Positions 41,621 to 50,489 of a stretch of 64,000 bases of DNA are shown here, in pieces. Made by a program: the position numbers and the translations under genes. This DNA is from Marinomonas mediterranea MMB-1 (lineage in GTDB: Bacteria; Pseudomonadota; Gammaproteobacteria; Pseudomonadales; Marinomonadaceae), in contig NC_015276.1 in the NCBI RefSeq assembly GCF_000192865.1, positions 992,001 through 1,056,000 on the forward strand, given 5' to 3'. The notes beneath the pieces were generated by a model, which did not search any database, was not told the origin of the DNA, and was given only the letters and a program-made list of their open reading frames with translations. Position 1 is the first letter of the stretch. Every line of letters begins with the position of its first letter.

Positions 41621-42532
41621 ATGAAGGATATTAATGATAAACGCGTCATGTATTTCTATGAGGCAGTGACACTTGGAACCATACGTGCCGCCGCAGATAA
41701 ACTTGACGTTGCACCGTCAGCGGTGAGTCGACAGATTACTCAGTTAGAAGAGGAACTGGCGTGCATCTTAATAGAACGAAATCGTAAAGGCGTGTGTGCG
41801 ACAGAAGCAGGGCGGGTATTACTTCGCTATTATCGAGAAACAACCTCTCACAAAGAAGCTTGCCTTGCCGACATTGAATCCTTACAAGGGCTTAAATCAG
41901 GGCATGTTTCTTTAGCGCTGGGGGAGGGCTTTATCGGTGAGGTCATGTCTCGTGCTTTGCCAGAGTTTCAGAAGGCCTACCCTAATCTAACTTTATCCAT
42001 ACATATTGCTGGAACCAATGAGCTTATTCGTAGAGTGCATGAAGACGAGGCGCACATTGGCGTTTTATTTCACCCACCACACAATGAAAAACTGCGCTCA
42101 CATCAAATATCCAGTCACCCTTTGTGTGCGATTGTGCCACCCGATCATCCTTTAACAAAACTAAATCGTCCCATTGAGCTGGAGGAAATTCTTCCTTATC
42201 AAATTGCCCTGCAAGAAAAGGAATTTGGTATTCGTCAGCTTATCGCAGTTGCAGAGTTTAAGCATCGAGTACGATTCTCCCCGTGTATTACCGTGAACTC
42301 AATGTCTATTCTAAAAGAGTTTGTTCGCTCCGATATGGGCGTGACTATTTTGCCGGAGTTCATTGTTAGACGTGAAGTGACGGATGGGCACCTTATATCG
42401 TTACCTATTGTCGACCCGATCCTGTCGTCTGGTGAAATTCACTTAGTCACTCGAATCGGCAGACAACTTACCGAAGCACCCTTGGCACTTCTCAATCACC
42501 TGCAAACTTGGATGAAGCATTTCGATCAGTAA
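41621..42532 (+). CDS. LysR-family transcriptional regulator
   Basis: A 303-aa regulator with the usual N-terminal winged helix (YFYEAVTLGTIRAAADKLDVAPSAVSRQI in part) and a periplasmic-binding-protein-like effector domain. No conventional ribosome site precedes its ATG, because the spot is filled by a tandem repeat. It follows the DUF3100 operon in the same direction and is its likely regulator, responding to the substrate or an intermediate. It may be transcribed with the operon. Confidence 0.92.
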   Translation: MKDINDKRVMYFYEAVTLGTIRAAADKLDVAPSAVSRQITQLEEELACILIERNRKGVCATEAGRVLLRYYRETTSHKEACLADIESLQGLKSGHVSLALGEGFIGEVMSRALPEFQKAYPNLTLSIHIAGTNELIRRVHEDEAHIGVLFHPPHNEKLRSHQISSHPLCAIVPPDHPLTKLNRPIELEEILPYQIALQEKEFGIRQLIAVAEFKHRVRFSPCITVNSMSILKEFVRSDMGVTILPEFIVRREVTDGHLISLPIVDPILSSGEIHLVTRIGRQLTEAPLALLNHLQTWMKHFDQ

Positions 42533-42863
42533 ACGATATTGAGCTGCGCGCTCTAGGCTTTTTCCTTCCTAAGTTCTTTACTTTCGCTGCCATGGTTTTG
42601 CTGGCCTCTTTATAGTGATGTGTTTACGAAGTCTCTCCCCAAACTCAAAGCGGCTCAAAGCTGATACTTCCAATTAAATAACGGCCCAGTCTTAGCGTTC
42701 TACTTTTCAGCTTTTTAAACAGCAGCTATTAAGAAAATCATAAATTTCATAAATCGTTAACTTATGTAGGTGTAACGTAGTGTAGTTGTAATTATTTTGT
42801 ATTTTGTGTTAACTAATAGTCAGTATTTTGTTATTACGATTAATGGATTTTAAGGAATTGCTT
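42533..42863. other. AT-rich non-coding stretch
   Basis: About 330 bases between the LysR gene and the Tat-exported protein. It carries that gene's ribosome site (AAGGA, 42852-42856) and a TATTTTGT-rich promoter-like tract. I see no gene or clear repeat. Confidence 0.45.
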
Positions 42864-43583
42864 ATGAATCGTCGTCAGGCGTTGGTTACGGGATTAGGTG
42901 TTGCGGCTTCACTGGGGATGACGAATATCGCGTTTTCTTCTGATTTATCAGAGATCGGCGGGTCAGTAGAAGAGCTGACACGCTTAACCAGTGCGCAATT
43001 GAGCTCTTTGGTACTTGCGGCGCGTGATGTTTCGACCGTGCGGTTTGATGGGGCTCAGGTTACGTTGCCTATGAAGGCTATGGTTGCCAGACGTTACAAC
43101 GCAAACCTGTATATAAAATATGAACTTGAATCAGTTATTCGTGTATTTGATGCTAATGGCTACCCATTGAACACCATTTCACTGCCTGATTCGTTACAAG
43201 TGAAAGACTTTGCGATTGACAGTTACGGCAATGTGTTTGTCTTGAGTAGTGGTAAGCATGAAATTACTTGGCTAGATTCGCAGGGTAATATCGTATCAAC
43301 GATTGGTCATTTTGGTTGGCAATTACCTGCTGAATTAAATGGTCCGAAAAGCATTACAATCGACGAGTACAATCAAATTCACGTTCTAAACAGTGGAACT
43401 CGTTCGATTAAAGTGTTCACTACCTCCGGTTCTTTTGTAAACGAGTACGGTCAGTCCCGCTGGTTGCCAGAACGTCGACTCGGCTCATTGGATGGCTACG
43501 CCAAGATTTACGTTACAGAAGGTCCGAGTGGTGACAAAACCTGGTTGTTCTCTACTGATGGTGAGTTTATCGCGTCGACCTAA
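42864..43583 (+). CDS. Tat-exported NHL-repeat-like protein
   Basis: A 239-aa protein starting at the ATG at 42864, which has AAGGA eight bases upstream. The N-terminus MNRRQALVTGLGVAASLG is a twin-arginine signal. The mature part has about four blade-like repeats (VIRVFDANGYPLNTISL, DFAIDSYGNVFVLSSG, ITWLDSQGNIVSTIG, SIKVFTTSGSFVNEYG), so I infer an incomplete NHL-type beta-propeller in the periplasm. No catalytic motif is visible. It stands alone, and its function is unknown. Confidence 0.82.
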   Translation: MNRRQALVTGLGVAASLGMTNIAFSSDLSEIGGSVEELTRLTSAQLSSLVLAARDVSTVRFDGAQVTLPMKAMVARRYNANLYIKYELESVIRVFDANGYPLNTISLPDSLQVKDFAIDSYGNVFVLSSGKHEITWLDSQGNIVSTIGHFGWQLPAELNGPKSITIDEYNQIHVLNSGTRSIKVFTTSGSFVNEYGQSRWLPERRLGSLDGYAKIYVTEGPSGDKTWLFSTDGEFIAST

Positions 43584-43679
43584 ACCCACCTTGGTAAGCA
43601 AGCGGTTTTACCCCTTCTCCGCTTTTCCTGAATGACCCGGCAGGTTGTCGTTAACTACGTCCTGCCAGAAAAGGTCAGG

Positions 43680-45749
43680 TTACTCGAATTGTCGATCGTC
43701 ATCGCTTTTGAGGAATCTGACCTTTTCCCCTTTTGGTAACAGCTGTGCAATCTCTTTTGGCGCGCCATCACCGTCCAATCTAACAAAACCGATGCCCGCC
43801 CCATTTAGTAATCGCTCGCCCTTGTCTCGCTTGTCGGGTTTACAAGGTGCCACCCACATTCCCCGCCGTTTGGTAAACAGGTTAAGTGGCGACCAAGGTG
43901 CGTAGAGCCAACGATTTAATCGATCAAACCAAGTTAATAGCGTATCTGGAAACTCGTTGCGAAGACCGCTGCTGGTAATCTGCCAAACATTCGGACTGCT
44001 CGATTGCCCTTTCACTTCCACGTGGTACGCAAACGAGTAATGGACATCGCCAGAGAGAATCACAAAGTTTTTCGGGGTTTTCGGGTGACGAAATAAGTTC
44101 ATTAACGTGTGTGCTGAGCCAGAGTGCGCCATCCAGTTCTCAGCGTCCACTAATAGAGGTTTACCGCATAAGGTAAACACCTTTTGAATCGCCTCAATGA
44201 GCTTAACCCCAAAGATGGGGGCAGGGGAGACAAGTAACACGCTGTCTCGGTTTATTAACTCACTTTGCAAGTCAGTGAGTGCTTCCCAATCCATAAGACC
44301 AGAGGGTTTGTTTAGGTTGCTTTCTGAGCGCCAACGGTGTGTTCGAGTATCCAACACCACCAAAGCAGGGCTGGTTTCCCAAACATAGTGCCAGCGGTCA
44401 TACCGTATTAATGTCTGAATCACATCGTCGTGCGTTTGCGTCCCCAGTTCCTCAATGGCGGTCTGGTATGTTTTGATAAAGGCTTGGTCGAACTGAGTTG
44501 GGTTATTGCCCCAGCCTTGAAATAGAAAGTACGCCATTAGCCCATTACCAATAATCCGCTTTGAAACAGGGTGCTCATAAGCGGCTTGTTCCCAACCTGC
44601 GGTGAGGTTCCAATCATCGGTAATGTCGTGATCGTCAAACATCATAGCGGTAGGTAAATGTGCCATAACACGACGTGCTTTTGGTAGGTGTTCGACAAAG
44701 CAGTTGATGCTTTCTAACTCGTGATGATATTGGTCGCGCGTTTCAGGGCGCAACTCAGCGGGCGCTTCGAGGTCTAAAAATGGCCACAGTTCAGGTGACC
44801 AAACCAATAAATACATCGCCACCATTTCACTGAAACTCATTAAATGATTGTGCGCCGTGCTACTGGTGAATATCGGCTTTTTGCCCCCGAAGAAGAACTG
44901 TTTTTTAACCTCGTCCGATAGATCTGTCATAGGCAAGACAGACTCGCGTTGGTAGTAAAGGTCAATGCGTGTATGCAAGGCTTCAAATGTTTTATTTGCA
45001 TCGCTTGTTGGTAACGACTCGCTCGGGAGACCGAGCAATGCAATCACCTGATGAATGGCATTCAAGATTGGCCCAGCGACGTCATCGGCGTAGATTTGAT
45101 CCCCTGACATGACCAAGGCACTTGGCCATTTTTTAACGGGGCTGGCTTTTGTAGAATCGGCCTTTACGAAGCCGATCTGTTCCATGATCGAGGCCAGATG
45201 ATCGTCAGCGACCGCCAAACCGTCACCGCAATCTACATTGATTGAATCGATGGCGTTTCGATGATGAGGTTTACGACAAGAACCGTGCAGCACATTGTCG
45301 ACCTTGGGTTTAAATACAAACGAAGGTCGCTCTTCTTGAGCGTAACACAGTGGTTTTCCCCACTCTGAAAATGGAATTGAAAACGGAATCTCACCCGCTG
45401 TATTGGTATTGTTTTTCGATAAGGTTACTTCGTATGTAATGGCGGTGTTGGGTTGCAGAGGTGTCTGAAATTCGACCGTTACCAACATGACCCAAAGCGA
45501 ATCACTCAGTTTAATTAGGTGATTTTGTTGAGTTGTCTCGACGCGCGTATTGGGTTCATTGCTTGGATGACCTGAAAAACGGTCTTCTAAAAAGCCGTCG
45601 CCTAAAAAGCAATCAAAGCGGACATCGAAGTGTTCTGAACACGCCAGCCAAAAAGTTGCCGACTGCGAATCGAGCTTTCGTAGAATGGGCCCCGCAATAA
45701 CAGAGGGCAATGTGACGCTTGATGTTTCTAAGGTATCCTTTGATGTCAT
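43680..45749 (-). CDS. PhoD-like alkaline phosphatase/phosphodiesterase family protein
   Basis: A 689-aa protein of the PhoD-like metallophosphatase group. An N-terminal beta domain (about 1-130) is followed by the metal-site motifs SGDQIYADDV (about 222-231), FDDHDITDDWNL (about 385-396), and ILSGDVHYSF (about 593-602). There is no signal peptide, so unlike classical secreted PhoD it looks cytoplasmic. It likely hydrolyses a phosphodiester or phosphomonoester, substrate unknown. CGGAG precedes the ATG. It is divergent from modA, with 160 bp between the chosen starts. Confidence 0.88.
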   Translation of the reverse strand: MTSKDTLETSSVTLPSVIAGPILRKLDSQSATFWLACSEHFDVRFDCFLGDGFLEDRFSGHPSNEPNTRVETTQQNHLIKLSDSLWVMLVTVEFQTPLQPNTAITYEVTLSKNNTNTAGEIPFSIPFSEWGKPLCYAQEERPSFVFKPKVDNVLHGSCRKPHHRNAIDSINVDCGDGLAVADDHLASIMEQIGFVKADSTKASPVKKWPSALVMSGDQIYADDVAGPILNAIHQVIALLGLPSESLPTSDANKTFEALHTRIDLYYQRESVLPMTDLSDEVKKQFFFGGKKPIFTSSTAHNHLMSFSEMVAMYLLVWSPELWPFLDLEAPAELRPETRDQYHHELESINCFVEHLPKARRVMAHLPTAMMFDDHDITDDWNLTAGWEQAAYEHPVSKRIIGNGLMAYFLFQGWGNNPTQFDQAFIKTYQTAIEELGTQTHDDVIQTLIRYDRWHYVWETSPALVVLDTRTHRWRSESNLNKPSGLMDWEALTDLQSELINRDSVLLVSPAPIFGVKLIEAIQKVFTLCGKPLLVDAENWMAHSGSAHTLMNLFRHPKTPKNFVILSGDVHYSFAYHVEVKGQSSSPNVWQITSSGLRNEFPDTLLTWFDRLNRWLYAPWSPLNLFTKRRGMWVAPCKPDKRDKGERLLNGAGIGFVRLDGDGAPKEIAQLLPKGEKVRFLKSDDDRQFE

Positions 45750-45849
45750 TGAGACTCCGATGACAAATAATGAACTGAAACAGATTGTTTTAATTTATCT
45801 TTTAAGGCTAACATTGATGACATTTTTCGCAAACTTATTGCGTGTCTAA

Positions 45850-45897
45850 GCGGATAAAGGGGTGGATAAAGAGGTGGACATACGGGCGGATAAAGGA
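45850..45897 (+). repeat. Four tandem 12-bp units upstream of modA
   Basis: GCGGATAAAGGG, GTGGATAAAGAG, GTGGACATACGG and GCGGATAAAGGA follow each other directly. The last unit supplies most of the modA ribosome site. Three units resemble AAAGG-type ribosome sites, and the array stays in frame with modA. Confidence 0.8.
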
Positions 45898-45909
45898 GCG
45901 CAATCGAAC

Positions 45910-46698
45910 GTGTTTAAAAACCTTCAGTGGAAAATCCGTAACTGGAAAAAATGCAGTACGCTGGCGATCTTTGGCTTAGGTTTATCCAGTGTGACATGGG
46001 CAGATACTTTAAATGTTGCGGTCGCCTCAAACTTTACCTCTATTATGCCCAGTATCGTCAAAGGCTTCGAAGCGCAAACCTCACACAAGGTCAGAGTATC
46101 CTATGGTTCATCGGGCAAAATCTACGCTCAGATTCGCCACGGTGCGCCGTTTGATGTTTTCCTTTCAGCTGATCAAGATAAACCCAATCGGCTAATAGCG
46201 GAAAGCTTGGCCGTTCGTGATAGTCAGTTCACCTATGCTCAAGGACAACTTGCGTTATTCGCACCGCGCTTGACCGATGAGTCGAACACACCAAAACAAA
46301 TAGTAATGAGCCAAAAGTTCAATAAATTGGCCATTGCCAACCCAAAACTAGCACCTTACGGCGCAGCCGCGGAGCAAGTCATACGAGCGCTCGTGCAGAA
46401 TGGCTCGTTAACAGAGCAAATACAGACCAAACTCGTAACGGGCGAAAACATCAACCAAACCTATCAATACATCGCGTCTGGTAACGCCGAACTTGGTTTT
46501 GTCGCCTTGTCTCAAGTCACAAAGCAACCTAGCAACACCGTTTGGAAAATCCCAATGTCCCTGTATTTGCCTATAAAGCAAGACGCCGTTATTGTGGAAT
46601 CGAGCCATCATTTAGATGCCGCAAAGCAGTTTACGGATTATCTCAAAGCGCCAAGTGTCAAAGAGGTGATCGAGGCTCATGGATACCTAAGCCCGTAG
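45910..46698 (+). CDS. modA: Molybdate ABC transporter substrate-binding protein ModA
   Basis: A periplasmic protein of 262 aa from the GTG at 45910, which has GGAG (45895-45898) upstream. The open frame extends 16 codons further through a tandem repeat to another GTG. The hydrophobic signal segment (STLAIFGLGLSSVTWA) ends before ADTLNVAVASNFTSIM, the typical ModA mature start. VSYGSSGKIYAQIRHGAPFDVFLSAD, here in part, and TLVTGENINQ-like KLVTGENINQTYQY bind the oxyanion. It captures molybdate or tungstate for ModBC, encoded next. Confidence 0.92.
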   Translation: MFKNLQWKIRNWKKCSTLAIFGLGLSSVTWADTLNVAVASNFTSIMPSIVKGFEAQTSHKVRVSYGSSGKIYAQIRHGAPFDVFLSADQDKPNRLIAESLAVRDSQFTYAQGQLALFAPRLTDESNTPKQIVMSQKFNKLAIANPKLAPYGAAAEQVIRALVQNGSLTEQIQTKLVTGENINQTYQYIASGNAELGFVALSQVTKQPSNTVWKIPMSLYLPIKQDAVIVESSHHLDAAKQFTDYLKAPSVKEVIEAHGYLSP

Positions 46699-46836
46699 CG
46701 TATAGTCTTAACGGTAACGAATGTATTCTTGTATCGAAGAGAGGGCATTTGTCTATCATTCCCTAGTCAGATCTTTATACTAATTATCTGAGTTTTAGAA
46801 AACACTCACATAAATAATTAACGTTGATAAATCAAA

Positions 46837-47544
46837 ATGTTAGACAGCAGCGACCTAAGCGCCATTTGGCTTACCATTAAACTTGCGTTTCTGGTCACCC
46901 TTATACTGTTAGTGATAGGCACGCCCGTCGCTTGGTGGCTTGCGCGCACCTCGTCGCGATTGCGAGGCGTCGTTGCCGCAGTGGTTGCGTTGCCGCTTGT
47001 TTTACCGCCGACAGTGTTGGGCTTTTATTTGCTGGTGGCGTTTGGACCACAAGGTACGCTGGGGCAGTTGACTCAAACCTTGGGGCTTGGCACCTTGCCT
47101 TTTACCTTTTGGGGGCTGGTGGTGGCGTCGGTTATTTACTCTCTTCCTTTTGTGGTGCAGCCCTTACAAAATGCGATGGAATCGATTCAGGAGGAATCTC
47201 TCGAAGCAGCGGCAACTTTGGGTGCTAGCCCATTGGATCGATTCTTTACCGTGGTGATTCCTTTGTCAAAAGTCGGTTACATCACGGCGACCGTGTTGGG
47301 CTTTGCGCATACTATTGGGGAGTTTGGCGTCGTATTGATGATCGGCGGTAATATTCCGGGAGAAACCCAACTGATCTCGGTGAAAATCTACGAACATGTG
47401 GAAGCCTTAAACTACGCTCAGGCGCACACTTTATCGCTGGGCATGTTGCTGTTTTCGTTTGTGGTTCTGTTGCTCGTCTATTCTCAGATGAACGGCAAGC
47501 AAATGAACCGCAAGCTTTCGAGTCGCAATAAGGGCGCTTTATGA
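46837..47544 (+). CDS. modB: Molybdate ABC transporter permease ModB
   Basis: A 235-aa inner-membrane permease with about five helices. The ABC-permease coupling loop is ESLEAAATLGASPLDRFF (about 127-144). VALPLVLPPTVLGFYLL and HTIGEFGVVLMIGGNIPGET are characteristic ModB segments. It lies 138 bp after modA and overlaps modC by 4 bp (ATGA), so it is translationally coupled to the ATPase. Confidence 0.95.
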   Translation: MLDSSDLSAIWLTIKLAFLVTLILLVIGTPVAWWLARTSSRLRGVVAAVVALPLVLPPTVLGFYLLVAFGPQGTLGQLTQTLGLGTLPFTFWGLVVASVIYSLPFVVQPLQNAMESIQEESLEAAATLGASPLDRFFTVVIPLSKVGYITATVLGFAHTIGEFGVVLMIGGNIPGETQLISVKIYEHVEALNYAQAHTLSLGMLLFSFVVLLLVYSQMNGKQMNRKLSSRNKGAL

Positions 47545-48614
47545 CCCGACAAAGTTCTATTCGCTTATCGTTAGAGAGATCCGAACGCTTTCAGTTAGAG
47601 GTAGAGCTTGCGTTGAATACGCAAGGCATTACTGCCGTTTTTGGTGAATCCGGTTGTGGAAAAACCACCTTGCTACGCTGTATTGCAGGGTTAGATAAAG
47701 CCGTTGGGAAAGTAAGTATTAACGGGAATATCTGGCAAGATGAGGGTGTTTGTTTTGCACCACACCAACGCTCAATTGGCTATGTTTTTCAGCAAGCAAA
47801 TCTCTTTCCGCATTTAACCGTTGAAGGCAATTTGAACTACGCCCGAAAGAGAGCGAAGAAACAAATCGCGCAAGAGCAGGTTGATCATCTTATAGACCTT
47901 ACTGACATTCGCCCTTTGCTTAATGCTTCTACCGCAGAGCTATCGGGTGGTGAAGCTCAGCGTGTCGCGATTGTACGTGCTTTGATGACCGAACCCGATA
48001 TTCTCCTGATGGATGAACCGTTGGCGTCGTTGGACAGCACACGTAAAGACAGCATTTTGGATTATTTAAACAGGCTAAAACGAGCGCTTTCGATTCCGGT
48101 TTTATACGTTACGCATTCGTTAGAGGAAGTCTCTCGAATCGCAGACGATGTCATCTTGATGGAAAAAGGGCGAGTCGTTCAGCATGGCGCGGTGACCGAT
48201 GTTTTTTCCTCATTAACAACCGATAAACTGCTAGGAAAAGATGCCAGTGTCATTTTAGAAGGTCGAATTACCGACATCGAACACGCATGGCAGCTTGCGC
48301 ATCTTCAATTCGATGGCGGTAAGCTGAAAATAAACAGCGTAGGTCTAGAGCAAGGTCAATCCGCAAGGGCGCGTATATTGGCGAAAGACATCAGTGTGTC
48401 TTTGTCGTATCACACTGATTCAAGCTTCTTGAATCAACTGCAAGCCCAAATACAGGATATGAATGATGAGGGTCTGCAGGGTTACGTCACCTTAAAACTT
48501 AAAATGGGCGATAGCTTTCTTCTTGCGCACATTACCCGTTATTCCTGCCAAAGGCTTAACTTGCAGATTGGTCAAAGTGTTTGGGCCAATATCAAAACCG
48601 TCGCTATTATTTGA
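47541..48614 (+). CDS. modC: Molybdate ABC transporter ATPase ModC
   Basis: A 357-aa protein with Walker A FGESGCGKTTLLR (about 34-46), signature LSGGEAQRVAIVRAL (about 135-149), Walker B ILLMDEPLASLD, and the H-loop in LYVTHSLEEVSR. The last 120 residues hold a TOBE/Mop-like domain that may sense molybdate. It powers uptake through ModB. I saw no clear ModE operator upstream of the operon. Confidence 0.95.
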   Translation: MTRQSSIRLSLERSERFQLEVELALNTQGITAVFGESGCGKTTLLRCIAGLDKAVGKVSINGNIWQDEGVCFAPHQRSIGYVFQQANLFPHLTVEGNLNYARKRAKKQIAQEQVDHLIDLTDIRPLLNASTAELSGGEAQRVAIVRALMTEPDILLMDEPLASLDSTRKDSILDYLNRLKRALSIPVLYVTHSLEEVSRIADDVILMEKGRVVQHGAVTDVFSSLTTDKLLGKDASVILEGRITDIEHAWQLAHLQFDGGKLKINSVGLEQGQSARARILAKDISVSLSYHTDSSFLNQLQAQIQDMNDEGLQGYVTLKLKMGDSFLLAHITRYSCQRLNLQIGQSVWANIKTVAII

Positions 48615-48620
48615 TTGTCG

Positions 48621-48811
48621 GCTAGGTAAACTGAGCGTGTAAATGATGTTGTCGGTTTGTATAAATCTAGACCCCTCCCTAACCCTCCCCTTGGTAAGGG
48701 GAGGGAACCATGAGTTTGGTTGTGATTAGATCGCTGCCGTACACGCAGCTTAGTATGATGTTTGGCACCTCCCCCTTGCTTAAGGGGGAGGTTGGGTGGG
48801 GGTCTAATCGA
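48621..48811. repeat. GC-rich hairpin repeat, long copy
   Basis: It begins with a 39-bp segment shared with 53341-53379 (about 33 identities, including TGATGTTGTCGGTTTG). Then come CCCTCCCCTTGGTAAGGGGAGGG and CCTCCCCCTTGCTTAAGGGGGAGG-type hairpins. The outer arms TAGACCCC and GGGGGTCTA close the structure. It separates modC from the MocR cassette. Similar purine/pyrimidine-rich palindromes are dispersed in many genomes, so this is likely a repeat family. Confidence 0.75.
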
Positions 48812-48979
48812 GGGTCTTAATGGATCTTGTGGCGATTAGGCGTAAGCCTTTGAAGCACTAACAATTATTTACTCCCTCTTTAACTAAGCGGTAGGGGGGC
48901 TATGGATTTTGTTATAAGCTCGCCATTGAATTCGCTGCTTAGAAATAACCGATGTTGTTTCAACCTGATTCCAATTTTT

Positions 48980-50317
48980 TTAGCTGGTGCGACGTTGATC
49001 TAGCAACCTTTTCAACGAATGCAGTCCTTCTATTAAATGTTGCTCTTCGGGAATCGCCATCAGAGAAAGGCGAACTGCATTGATCGCTTTGTCATCATAA
49101 TGAAAAAAATGCCCTTCACTCACCATCATTCCACGTTCTTTTGCCGTCATACTAAATTCATGAGCTTCCCACTCATCGGGGAGCGTTAACCAAATATGAT
49201 AACTAGAGTTTTGGGAGGATAGTATTTCACTGTCTAGAATATCTCGGGCTAATGCTTGCCTGTGTGTTGCAATCATTTTCTGGCTCTCTGCCAACTTGAA
49301 TGCCGCCCCCGATTGAATTAGTCGAGCCGATACTTCGAAAGTAATTGGGGAAATATGCCATACCATAGTACGAATATAGGAGGATAAGCGTTGTACTTGA
49401 CTTTGTGGAACCTTCACAAAACCACAACGCATACCTGGGCTTATCGCTTTAGATAAACTAGTAATATAGAAGCTTTTCTCTGGTACAAAATTACTAATGG
49501 GCGCAATCACGTCAGTATTTAGAAAGCTGTATAAATCATCTTCCAATAACCAAACAGTATGTTTTTGAACAATATTCGCTATCTCTTTACGACGCTGAAG
49601 TGGCATGGTAATAGCGGTTGGGTTTTGATGAGAAGGCACAGCAATCACCAAGCTTGGGTTTTCACTCAAACAGATGCTATCTAAGCTACTAGGAGTCATT
49701 CCCAGTTCATCCATCTCAACGCCAATAGCTCGTCTACCCAATGCCTTGATAATTGACGTTAAACCGGGATAGGTTAAAGCTTCAACCGCAATACAATCAC
49801 CGGGTTTTGAATACAATTCAATAAGTGTTGAGAGGGCATGTTGAGCGCCGTTAGTAAGCAACACTTGTTCAGGTGACCTAACTTGAAGCCCATAATGTTG
49901 CATCCATTTCATGCCACATTCTTTATGATTTAAACAGCCAGTGTCTTCAATATAACCAAACAAAGAAGGTGAAAACGGCTCTCTGACACATTGCCCTAGT
50001 TGGCGATAAAGTGCATCAAGATGATGACTGAAACAAGGCTGAAGAATCGAAAAATTCCATTCATTTTCAACATGTTGGGAATGAATGGCCTGTTTTAAAT
50101 GAGATTTACTTTTAACGAAACTCCCACGCCCAACAAAGGACTCAATATCGCCTTGCTCTGCTAGCAACTTATACGCCTTCGCAACCGTTACCGCCGTAGT
50201 GGAATACTCTTTCGCTAACTCTCTATGCGTGGGCAACTTACTCCCTTCTGGGTAATGACCTACATCAATTAGCTTTTCAAGCTCACGAGCAATCTCATAA
50301 TATTTCGATTCAGACAC
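48980..50317 (-). CDS. MocR/PdxR-type regulator (GntR helix-turn-helix plus aminotransferase-like domain)
   Basis: A 445-aa regulator. Residues 1-75 form a GntR winged helix (GHYPEGSKLPTHRELAKEY, TTAVTVAKAYKLLAEQG). The rest is a fold-type I aminotransferase-like domain with WLLEDDLYSFL and the PLP-lysine segment ITSLSKAISPGMRCGFV. Such proteins sense PLP, an amino acid or an amine. The start appears to be GTG at 50317, with GAGG 13 bases upstream. It is divergent from the oxygenase operon, which it probably controls. Confidence 0.92.
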   Translation of the reverse strand: MSESKYYEIARELEKLIDVGHYPEGSKLPTHRELAKEYSTTAVTVAKAYKLLAEQGDIESFVGRGSFVKSKSHLKQAIHSQHVENEWNFSILQPCFSHHLDALYRQLGQCVREPFSPSLFGYIEDTGCLNHKECGMKWMQHYGLQVRSPEQVLLTNGAQHALSTLIELYSKPGDCIAVEALTYPGLTSIIKALGRRAIGVEMDELGMTPSSLDSICLSENPSLVIAVPSHQNPTAITMPLQRRKEIANIVQKHTVWLLEDDLYSFLNTDVIAPISNFVPEKSFYITSLSKAISPGMRCGFVKVPQSQVQRLSSYIRTMVWHISPITFEVSARLIQSGAAFKLAESQKMIATHRQALARDILDSEILSSQNSSYHIWLTLPDEWEAHEFSMTAKERGMMVSEGHFFHYDDKAINAVRLSLMAIPEEQHLIEGLHSLKRLLDQRRTS

Positions 50318-50417
50318 GTAATAACAACCTCTTTGGTAATTTTAAGGTAGTTTAATAAAAGATAATTAAAATTGCTATATGTTATATGCGGTATGTCAAT
50401 TTAATAAAAATAAAAAA

Positions 50418-50447
50418 TTGACATATGTTATTGGTGTGGAATATTAT
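50418..50447 (+). promoter_or_regulatory. Sigma-70 promoter of the oxygenase operon
   Basis: A perfect TTGACA (50418-50423) and TATTAT (50442-50447) are separated by 18 bp. They lie downstream of the first in-frame ATG (50379), so translation must start later, at 50490. Confidence 0.72.
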
Positions 50448-50489
50448 CCTCGGCACTGGACAAACATTGCGTTAAAGGATTTTGTAAAA

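Noticed and set aside
45750..46836. ModE operator for the molybdate operon
   Set aside because: I found no pair of TATA-type ModE half-sites with the correct spacing upstream of modA or modB.
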